From assembly GCA_937893225.1 (NCBI GenBank), contig CALBJM010000223.1, positions 1 through 8,401 on the forward strand: DNA of 8,401 nt, in the 5' to 3' direction. The translations under genes were made by a program, and so were the position numbers. Source of the stretch: an uncultured Erysipelotrichaceae bacterium (GTDB lineage: Bacteria > Bacillota_I > Bacilli_A > Erysipelotrichales > Erysipelotrichaceae). Below, piece by piece: positions 1 through 5,275 of this stretch (the first letter of the stretch is position 1; every line of letters starts with the position of its first letter). Below the pieces are notes generated by a model. It was not told the DNA's origin and ran no database searches. It saw only the letters and a list, made by a program, of their open reading frames with translations.

Positions 1-347
1 TAACAAACAAGCCCTTCTTTTAAAGCATACATGTCACCCTTCCACTTGTAGTTTTTCAAATATGTTAAAAAGTCTTCTGACATGCCTTTTGTTCTAAGAT
101 ACATGATATCGCGATCTGTAAAATGGTATTCTCTTAAAAATTTCACAAGTGCGTGTTGCCCACAAGCAATAGAATAGCCTTGATTATCTGGATTCTGTCT
201 AAAAAACATATCAAATACCATGACTTTGTCTTTAAAGCCGTGTTCAAATAAACAATTGGCCATTGTAAATTCATAGAAGTCAGTGACCATGGCTGGGTTG
301 TCATAGTCTTCATCAGCAATATATGGTTCAACTTTGATCGTAGACAT
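1..347 (-). CDS. pncB: Nicotinate phosphoribosyltransferase, N-terminal 115 residues (runs off the window edge)
   Basis: This is the N-terminal quarter of a nicotinate phosphoribosyltransferase, the cytosolic enzyme that joins nicotinate to PRPP, with ATP use, to give nicotinate mononucleotide in NAD salvage. The frame is open from the ATG at 347 to the window edge without a stop. Family-typical stretches are visible: MVTDFYEFTMAN near residues 20-31, a DMFFR motif near 46-50, and KGDMYALKEG near 103-112, matching the substrate-proximal N-terminal region of the bacterial NAPRTase group of about 480 residues. The start follows an AGAGGAAAAG Shine-Dalgarno. It lies 17 bp after the pncA stop, so it is the third gene of the nrtR-pncA-pncB operon, as expected for a salvage route from nicotinamide to nicotinate to NaMN. 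The C-terminal catalytic part is outside the window, so its integrity cannot be judged. Confidence 0.92.
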   Translation of the reverse strand, partial: MSTIKVEPYIADEDYDNPAMVTDFYEFTMANCLFEHGFKDKVMVFDMFFRQNPDNQGYSIACGQHALVKFLREYHFTDRDIMYLRTKGMSEDFLTYLKNYKWKGDMYALKEGLVC

Positions 348-364
348 ATTCTTTTCCTCTTTTC

Positions 365-880
365 CTATAAAATATCGATCTGACAAGATTGCATAACATC
401 TAATGCATGTGCGTGTTTTTCTTTTGTAACGCCTGCACATGCTTTTTCAACAACGTTGATTTTTGTGTTATATAAACCTGTTCTCAATAGAAGTGCATTA
501 GATATTACACAAATGTCTGTACACAAACCAACGAGTGTAATTTCATCTGGTTGATACGCCGTTATGTATTGCAGCAATGCTAAAGAACCAAATGTTGGTT
601 TTTCAATCACTGTGTAATTCTTATTTTGTAGTGCTTGTTGTACAGAAGTTTGTAAATACCAACCATCTGTATTGCGTATACAGTGCGCTACTGGTAATTT
701 CTTACCTTCTAGTGTTTCCATGTAGTTTTCTTCGTGTGTGTCTAGTGTAACAAAGATCTTGTCATAGTCCTTTTGTATTTCAGAAATGACATGTGGAATG
801 ATAGCTTGTGCTTCTTGTGTGCCTAAAGACCCATCCACAAAGTCTTTTTGCACATCAACGATAACCAATACTTTTTTCAT
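365..880 (-). CDS. pncA: Nicotinamidase (isochorismatase-like cysteine hydrolase)
   Basis: A 171-residue cytosolic amidase that deamidates nicotinamide to nicotinate and ammonia. The isochorismatase-fold triad is visible: D9 in IVDVQKDF, K94 in EKPTFGS and C124 in GLCTDICV. Likely metal ligands are D47 and H49 (LDTHEENY), E58 (LEGKKLP) and H66 (VAHC), the D-H-E-H pattern I recall for the streptococcal nicotinamidase. The length is slightly short for the family (usually about 180-210) but nothing essential is missing. A GGAGG ribosome site (888-892) sits 7 nt before the ATG. The start overlaps the nrtR stop as ATGA (877-880), so the two are translationally coupled. pncB follows 17 bp after the stop. 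The product feeds the next enzyme directly, which argues for nicotinamidase over other isochorismatase-family activities. Confidence 0.94.
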   Translation of the reverse strand: MKKVLVIVDVQKDFVDGSLGTQEAQAIIPHVISEIQKDYDKIFVTLDTHEENYMETLEGKKLPVAHCIRNTDGWYLQTSVQQALQNKNYTVIEKPTFGSLALLQYITAYQPDEITLVGLCTDICVISNALLLRTGLYNTKINVVEKACAGVTKEKHAHALDVMQSCQIDIL

Positions 881-1737
881 AAGTTTTCCTCCAAGTAGTC
901 ATACATCGGATTAAATGTATAGAGTGCTGCCATTTTCCCAGCGCGTTTTGTTTTCTTTCCGGTGTCTTTGAGTCTTTTTTTAATGTCTCTGCGAAAATTT
1001 CCTGTATCCACAGTGTGTCCAATCACAGCTTCATATGCATTTTGAATTTCACGCAATGTGCATTCATCTGGTAATAGATTAAATAGAATTCCTGTAGAAG
1101 CAACGCGGTGCTTCACAACATCCATTGCCATATTGATGGCTTTGATATGATCACTTGCTAATTGTGCATTACTTTCCGCAAGCCATTGAGACTTACTTTC
1201 TACGTAGTTTCGTTTGGCAGTTTCTACGATTTCATATACCATATGAATCTTTTTATTTGGATTATCTAATGTCACAAGAGAAACTCTGCCCTTTTCATCC
1301 ACGGACACTGTTTTCTTACTAACATTGAACCATGCAGCATCTTGTGCATCGTCATTAGCATGTGTATTTTTGATATTGGAAGATGGTGTCATAGAGAGAT
1401 AGACCGTTGTAATAACGCGTGTTCTTGGATCACGGTCTACATTGCCAAATGTATAGAGTTGTTTGAAATAGGTGTATTCAGAAATACTTGTTTCTTCTTC
1501 CAGTTCTCGTTTAACGGCTTCTTCCATGTCTTCATCAAAGTTGATGAATCCACCAGGCATTGCCCAGTCTCCAATAAATGGGTGGTTTTTCCGTTTCACA
1601 AGCAGCACTTTTAATTTTCCTTCATAGACGGTCAAGAGAATCATATCCACTGTATTACTTGGATGTCGATAAAGATTTTCATCGTAGTTATCTAAAAATT
1701 GCTGAAGTGTTTCTCCGTTTTCGTTTACTTTTTCCAT
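877..1737 (-). CDS. nrtR: NrtR-type Nudix-related transcriptional regulator of NAD metabolism
   Basis: A 286-residue protein with an N-terminal Nudix domain (about 25-145) and a C-terminal winged helix (about 215-286), the architecture of NrtR repressors, which bind ADP-ribose-type ligands and control NAD genes. The Nudix box spans residues 63-85: G63-x5-E69-x7-R77-E78 and E81-E82 are present, but the last glycine of the box is Ser84. The C-terminal part (LLPDECTLREIQNAYEAVIG, then NFRRDIKKRL and LYTF) is the typical NrtR wing and recognition region. An alpha-helical stretch at about 165-215 links the two domains and makes the protein longer than many NrtRs. An AGGTGA ribosome site (1741-1746) precedes the ATG. 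It is first in the operon with pncA and pncB, and a palindrome covers its predicted transcription start, so autoregulation is likely. A plain ADP-ribose pyrophosphatase is less likely because of the DNA-binding tail. Confidence 0.9.
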   Translation of the reverse strand: MEKVNENGETLQQFLDNYDENLYRHPSNTVDMILLTVYEGKLKVLLVKRKNHPFIGDWAMPGGFINFDEDMEEAVKRELEEETSISEYTYFKQLYTFGNVDRDPRTRVITTVYLSMTPSSNIKNTHANDDAQDAAWFNVSKKTVSVDEKGRVSLVTLDNPNKKIHMVYEIVETAKRNYVESKSQWLAESNAQLASDHIKAINMAMDVVKHRVASTGILFNLLPDECTLREIQNAYEAVIGHTVDTGNFRRDIKKRLKDTGKKTKRAGKMAALYTFNPMYDYLEENL

Positions 1738-1747
1738 GCTTCACCTT

Positions 1748-1764
1748 ATAGTCAAATTGACTAT
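1748..1764. promoter_or_regulatory. Perfect 17-bp palindrome, probable NrtR operator
   Basis: The sequence ATAGTCAAATTGACTAT is an exact inverted repeat: two 8-bp arms around a single central base. It lies 10 bp upstream of the nrtR start codon and immediately downstream of the -10 box, so it covers the predicted transcription start. AT-rich palindromes with TAGT/ACTA arms are what I recall for NrtR sites elsewhere. Binding here would block transcription of nrtR-pncA-pncB. The symmetry is directly seen; the assignment to NrtR is inferred from position. Confidence 0.78.
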
Positions 1765-1767
1765 TAC

Positions 1768-1797
1768 ATTGTACGTTCATATTTCCTCCACTGTCAA
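1768..1797 (-). promoter_or_regulatory. Sigma-A type promoter of the nrtR-pncA-pncB operon
   Basis: On the minus strand a perfect -35 box TTGACA (1792-1797) is separated by 18 bp from TACAAT (1768-1773), which matches the -10 consensus at five of six positions. Transcription would start near 1761, inside the palindrome, leaving a leader of roughly 25 nt before the nrtR ATG. It lies just downstream of the terminator of the preceding pseudogene, which isolates the operon. Confidence 0.75.
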
Positions 1798-1807
1798 TAA
1801 AACATAC

Positions 1808-1836
1808 AAAAAAAGTAGCCTAGAATTCTAGACTAC
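1808..1836 (-). terminator. Intrinsic terminator after the AAA/PD-(D/E)XK pseudogene
   Basis: Read on the minus strand, a 9-bp stem (GTAGTCTAG / CTAGGCTAC, one U-G pair) with an AATT loop occupies 1836-1815 and is followed by seven T residues (1814-1808). The stem includes the TAG stop at 1833-1835. It separates the decaying gene from the NAD operon. Confidence 0.85.
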
Positions 1837-2643
1837 AACGCTTCACCAATCACTTTGCAACGCTTCTTGCAAAATGCAATGCCATAGATATGGGTCTTTG
1901 TACGCAACTCATTTTGCAGATATGCTGCATATCTCTTTGCTTTGATTTGTTCGATGGCTTGCTGCGCATATTTTTCCATATCTACATATCTTTCGCAATG
2001 TTTCACTTCTATGACGATACCTTCATCTATATCTTCCGTTTCTATGATAATATCCGCAAAACCATCTCCACTTTCTACATTGCTTCTTGTATACCAATTG
2101 CCATTTGCACACAATATCCCATTCAAAAACATATGGCAGCTATTTTCTATCTGATTTGTTTTGGTGTCATACACACTGATCGTTTTATTCATCATTTCAT
2201 TGAGATATGTTTCTATGCTTGTTGCATTTCCTGCTTGTAATTCTTTATAAAACTGTTGTGTATTTGCATCATGTTGGATCTTTTCAGAAAACCATTCTTG
2301 TATCTGGTCATCAAATGACAAACCCTCCACACTCTTTAAACTCCAGAAAATCACTGGATATTGTCCCATATATGCTTCACAAATATGCTTCACAAAGATC
2401 TTTTCTTTGTGCAATATGCAATCCTTCAAACAATTGAGGATCTGTACCATTTTCAAAGAAATATTTTAACATGCTCATATTAAGCGTTTTTCCAAATCTT
2501 CTAGGACGTGTAAAAAGAGTAACTTTGGAAGGAGCTTCTAATAATTGTTCTATGAGTTTTGTTTTATCAACATAGTAAAAACCTGTTTCTCGAATTTCCG
2601 CAAAGTTTTCGTATCCTACTGGTAATTTCAGTTTTCCTCTCAT
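1833..2643 (-). pseudogene. Broken AAA-ATPase-like / PD-(D/E)XK nuclease-fold gene (frameshift plus internal deletion)
   Basis: Two frames together encode the ends of one protein of the AAA-ATPase-like plus PDDEXK family common in gut bacteria (intact members are about 500-580 residues; cellular role unknown). The first frame (2643-2377) gives LPVGYENFAEIRE, YYVDKTKLIEQLL and the family's Walker-A-like RPRRFGKT, then stops. The second frame carries on at CEAYMGQYPVIF and ends at 1833 with a C-terminal nuclease-like domain showing a FADIIIE aspartate and an IVIEVKH ExK motif. The frame break is an exact 13-bp tandem duplication (2371-2396); removing one copy rejoins the frames perfectly. Even then the product would be about 265 residues. 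The segment after VEGLSFDDQIQ jumps straight to EWFSEKIQ, so roughly 300 residues, including the rest of the ATPase domain (Walker B and later), are missing. The start at 2643 follows AAAGGAA. I read it as an inactive remnant. Confidence 0.85.
2371..2396. repeat. Exact 13-bp tandem duplication causing a frameshift
   Basis: The 13-mer TATGCTTCACAAA (plus strand) occurs twice back to back at 2371-2383 and 2384-2396. Because 13 is not a multiple of three, it shifts the reading frame of the pseudogene. Deleting one copy restores the family-typical join DLCEAYMGQYPVIF. Confidence 0.95.
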
Positions 2644-2692
2644 AGTTAGCTGTTCCTTTTTTACACATTAAAAGCTTCACATTTTTAACTTT

Positions 2693-2721
2693 ACTATACG
2701 CAATACAAATACAAAAATCAA
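2693..2721 (-). promoter_or_regulatory. Candidate promoter of the AAA/PD-(D/E)XK pseudogene
   Basis: On the minus strand TTGATT (2716-2721) and TATAGT (2693-2698) are separated by 17 bp. They match the -35 consensus at four of six and the -10 consensus at five of six positions. Transcription would start near 2686, about 43 nt before the ATG at 2643. The region is very AT-rich, so chance similarity is possible. Confidence 0.5.
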
Positions 2722-2748
2722 ATTTCTGCATAAGAAAAATGCAGAAAT
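2722..2748. repeat. Second, overlapping inverted repeat downstream of the surface-protein gene
   Basis: ATTTCTGCAT (2722-2731) and ATGCAGAAAT (2739-2748) form a perfect 10-bp stem with a 7-nt loop. Its right arm overlaps the left arm of the terminator stem at 2735-2745, so the two structures exclude each other in RNA. Confidence 0.7.
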
Positions 2749-2762
2749 ACATCTGCATTTTT
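2735..2762 (-). terminator. Intrinsic terminator of the surface-protein gene
   Basis: Minus-strand reading gives an 11-bp perfect stem, AAAAATGCAGA paired with TCTGCATTTTT, with a 6-nt loop, its 3' arm forming the T tract. It begins at the TAA stop (2762-2764). The last stem bases also pair with a second, overlapping palindrome (2722-2748), so two alternative hairpins exist. On the plus strand the stem also ends in a T run, so it could act in both directions. Confidence 0.78.
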
Positions 2763-4492
2763 TAGTGCTTTTTCTTAAATAAATACACTACACCACCACC
2801 GATAACGATTGAAGCAATCGCAGCAATTGCATAGACAACACTATTGTTCGCATCTTGTTTTGTAGAAACTGTTGTTTCTGCAGCAGTCGTTTCTTCACTT
2901 GATGCAGTATTTGTATTCATCGTTGTAGAAAGGTTATAGGTAGAATCAAATCCTGTGCGATCGATATAGGAAGTAGAAAGTGCATTTTCTGCATCTGTTG
3001 TAAAACTTGTACCATAGCTGCCTGTTACCGTTATAGTATAGGCTGAATCTCCTTCTACGATCGTCTTACCGTCTTGAATGATGGAAACTGTCTTTCCATC
3101 TGCATCTACGATCTTCCCACCATCTTCTACATTTAAATTTGTTACAGTGGAATCTTTTGTAACGATCCAAGTAGAATCAGAAGAAATGTTCATTGTGATA
3201 GGTGCATCTGTAGGATTAGAATTTATGGCATTTTGTGTAATTGCGGTTGCACCTGTATATGTCGAGCCTTCTAATAAATAAACATCTGCACTAGATATCG
3301 AGTCTACAGAAATATTGCCTTCCAGTGTTTCTGATAGACCTGTAAATTTTACCGTAGCACCATTACTGCCTGCACTGCCCCAATTATTTGCGTCATTACC
3401 TTCTACTTGGAGTAAATTGACATTTTCTGCATCAAAGGAAAGAATAGAAGAAGATAAGACAATATCTGCGTCTGTGTTTGTTAAATAAAACATAGAACCA
3501 CTGTCGATCGTCGTAGACAAGATAGAATTGCTTGCTTCAAATCTTGCCTTATTCGCTGCAGAAGTATCTGCATCTCCACTAGTAGATTGATAAATGATTA
3601 CTCCATTCTTGATTGGATCACTGCCGCTAATTGCATTATTTGTAGAAGACAGTTGTGAATGATAGATCAACATCTTGTTCAAGCCTTCCATGCCAGCAAT
3701 TTGCGAACCACTTGCAGTACCAGTAACATTATCCACTTCTATATCTCCTGTAGAATACAATAATGGAGAACCAGAGCCCGCAGTAGACAAGGTAGAATTC
3801 GTCACAGACACATTACCTCCACCTCTATCAGTTGCTATGGATGCACTATGATTGCCTTGTGTTGTTATATCCATGCTATCAGCGATAATCGTACCACCAT
3901 ACGTTGCATCTAATCCTCTAGAATTATCTGAAGATGTAGATATGGTCGTATTGTAAGAATATGCAGTTGCATTGTCTGTAGAAAATATGCCATTGCTGCC
4001 TTCACTATCTGCACTGAGTTTCGAATTTGCAATTTTCAAAAGAGAATTAGAACCAACGGACAATGCAATAGAATTCAAGCCATAGAAATTACAATTGTCA
4101 CCATTCGTATCATCTCCACTTTTTTCAATCGTATCATTGTCAATTGTGAATGTACCACCATCTTGTGCCAACACAGCATTTTGATCAACTTCTGATGTAC
4201 GAATTGTTTCATTACTGCTTGTTTCTTGACTACCTGTAGCATTTTTAACACCACTATAAGAACCATTGTAGTCAAAGGTCTGTGTATTGGCTCCACCTTG
4301 CATATTGCCTGCTGGCATTTCAGGCGGTGTTCCTCCATTTTCACTATCTGGTTTTTCTGGTGGAGTTCCATCCGTATTCGATTGTGGTGGTTGATTATCA
4401 CCTTCTGCATATATTGTAAGAACGTTTGTTGAAAGAATCGTTGTAGATAATAAAACGCCTAAAAATGTTGCTGTGTACTTTTTTACTTTCAT
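2762..4492 (-). CDS. Secreted, probably beta-helical surface protein with C-terminal membrane anchor; function unknown
   Basis: A 576-residue exported protein. From the ATG at 4492 there is a signal peptide (KVKK, then a hydrophobic core, probable cleavage after IYA near residue 29). A Pro/Gly-rich linker follows with two GTPPE-x-P repeats (about 42-60). Residues about 95-460 are rich in Ser, Thr, Asn, Asp and Gly, with many short strand-turn units such as GGTIIADSMDIT, GGGNVSVTNSTLST and TGDIEVDNVTG, suggesting a right-handed beta-helix. A Thr-rich stalk (about 520-548) leads to a membrane helix (about 551-572) and a KKKH tail. No LPXTG motif is present. I recall similar uncharacterised proteins in gut Firmicutes, usually called adhesin-like; no catalytic residues are recognisable. 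The frame stays open upstream to a TTG at 4588, but the GAGG site at 4501-4504 and the signal peptide favour 4492. It stands alone between a Fic remnant and a pseudogene. Confidence 0.8.
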   Translation of the reverse strand: MKVKKYTATFLGVLLSTTILSTNVLTIYAEGDNQPPQSNTDGTPPEKPDSENGGTPPEMPAGNMQGGANTQTFDYNGSYSGVKNATGSQETSSNETIRTSEVDQNAVLAQDGGTFTIDNDTIEKSGDDTNGDNCNFYGLNSIALSVGSNSLLKIANSKLSADSEGSNGIFSTDNATAYSYNTTISTSSDNSRGLDATYGGTIIADSMDITTQGNHSASIATDRGGGNVSVTNSTLSTAGSGSPLLYSTGDIEVDNVTGTASGSQIAGMEGLNKMLIYHSQLSSTNNAISGSDPIKNGVIIYQSTSGDADTSAANKARFEASNSILSTTIDSGSMFYLTNTDADIVLSSSILSFDAENVNLLQVEGNDANNWGSAGSNGATVKFTGLSETLEGNISVDSISSADVYLLEGSTYTGATAITQNAINSNPTDAPITMNISSDSTWIVTKDSTVTNLNVEDGGKIVDADGKTVSIIQDGKTIVEGDSAYTITVTGSYGTSFTTDAENALSTSYIDRTGFDSTYNLSTTMNTNTASSEETTAAETTVSTKQDANNSVVYAIAAIASIVIGGGVVYLFKKKH

Positions 4493-4500
4493 ATGATTTA

Positions 4501-4546
4501 CCTCACGCATATAAGATAGAAGTACCATGTAGATAATGCGTGATGG
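4501..4546 (-). promoter_or_regulatory. Leader hairpin that can mask the Shine-Dalgarno of the surface-protein gene
   Basis: On the minus strand TCACGCAT (4543-4536) is a perfect 8-bp complement of ATGCGTGA (4510-4503), separated by 25 nt. With one bulged A, the adjacent CC (4546-4545) can also pair with GG (4502-4501). The GAGG ribosome site (4504-4501), 8 nt before the ATG at 4492, would then be fully paired. The pairing is directly seen; a role in translational control is inferred. It could instead be a protein-binding inverted repeat. Confidence 0.5.
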
Positions 4547-4584
4547 GAATATGAAAAGTAATTGAAAATGTAGGCTGCTATTTC

Positions 4585-5097
4585 TCAATCTTCATAAGAA
4601 ATATGAAAATAATCTAAGTAGGATTTATATCTATTTTGTGCTGTTAGGCATGTATCTGTTAAATATCCATTCCTATGATTCCATTCTTTCAATCCGCGAT
4701 AATAAAACATTTTTAAATCATCTTCGATAATAAATGGCACAATATCGTACTTTAAGCACTCTTTAAACATAATTAGACGTCCCACTCGACCATTGCCATC
4801 TTGAAAAGGATGAATTCGTTCAAATTTTACATGAAAATCTAAGATATCTTCTAAAGTCTTTAACTTTTTAGCATTATACTGCTTTAACAATTTCTGTACT
4901 TCATTTTTTACTTTTTCTGGAAGAACAGTCTCTATACCACCTACTTCATTTGGCATTTTTTTATAATCCCCAACATTAAACCAATCTTTTCTTGCACCAC
5001 TCGTACCACTTTTTAATGTGCAATGTAATTCTTTTATTAACTTTTCCGTTAACGTTACTTTTGCATTTTCAAAAATTATATCAAATATATCTGTTTT
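4585..5097 (-). pseudogene. Fic-domain protein, N-terminally truncated remnant
   Basis: Fic proteins usually transfer AMP to hydroxyl side chains of target proteins. The frame from 5097 to the TGA at 4585 matches the C-terminal two thirds of a chromosomal Fic family, in order: LTEKLIKELHCTLKSGTS, KDWFNVGDYKKMPNEVGG (flap region), then the complete motif HPFQDGNGRVGR with the catalytic His at residue 49 counted from the ATG at 4956. The tail KMFYYRGLKEWNHRNGYL is also family-typical. The conserved region begins about 45 codons before that ATG. No ATG, GTG or TTG lies between the in-frame TGA at 5098-5100 and the ATG, so the conserved part has no normal start. The N-terminal half, where such proteins carry the inhibitory S/T-x3-E-G/N helix, is absent from all frames I read up to the pepD terminator. 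A 123-residue product from 4956 is possible but would lack part of the fold; its ribosome site (GGGGA, about 10 nt away) is weak. Confidence 0.75.
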
Positions 5098-5100
5098 TCA

Positions 5101-5244
5101 CTTTTTTTGCCGAATTAGGCAACTAATATGTTTTCAAAATGACGTAAATACGATCTTCAGTTTAAAAAAAGTCTTATATTCGTACAATGGTGAACTACTC
5201 GGACATTGAATGCCGAGTATTCCAGCTTTTCTTCCTAAAAGCGC
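5101..5244. other. Short non-coding gap between the pepD terminator and the Fic remnant
   Basis: No frame here stays open for more than about 20 codons with recognisable similarity. The only structure I see is a TACTCGG...CCGAGTA inverted repeat at 5196-5219. The missing Fic N-terminus is not present here, so the upstream part of that gene was probably deleted. A seven-A tract (minus strand) abuts the in-frame TGA. Confidence 0.55.
5196..5219. repeat. Inverted repeat TACTCGG / CCGAGTA
   Basis: Seven base pairs close a stem that continues, after a one-base bulge, with CAT/ATG around a 3-nt loop. No T tract follows on the minus strand, so it is not a classical terminator. It may be an operator-like or relic structure. 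Confidence 0.45.
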
Positions 5245-5275
5245 AAAAAAAAGTTTTGCGTAATGCAAAACTTTT
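5245..5275 (-). terminator. Strong intrinsic terminator after pepD
   Basis: On the minus strand AAAAGTTTTGC pairs perfectly with GCAAAACTTTT (11 bp, loop of five) over 5275-5249. The T run continues to 5245, giving eight T residues after the GC-containing stem. It overlaps the last base pairs of the pepD stop codon (TAA, 5274-5276) and ends the binding-protein/pepD transcription unit. Confidence 0.9.

Noticed and set aside
1342..1614. Open frames on the plus strand, here and at 5556-5969 and 7138-7419 among others
   Set aside because: They are antisense to well-supported genes, are rich in Cys, Ile and Phe as expected of reverse-strand shadows, and show no family signatures or ribosome sites.
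1688..1780. A 30-codon frame with a good GGAGG (1785-1789) and an ATG at 1780, overlapping the nrtR start
   Set aside because: Its ribosome site lies inside the spacer of the TTGACA/TACAAT promoter, so the main transcript would start after it. The peptide is lysine/arginine rich with no recognised similarity, and the frame runs over nrtR codons.
4075..4410. 111-codon minus-strand frame inside the surface-protein gene
   Set aside because: It is an out-of-frame reading of the Ser/Thr-rich repeats, giving a Met/Gln/Lys-rich low-complexity product without features of a real protein.
4493..4588. 32-residue N-terminal extension of the surface protein starting at TTG 4588
   Set aside because: It overlaps the Fic stop region, lacks a ribosome site, would bury the signal peptide, and a GAGG site precedes the ATG at 4492.
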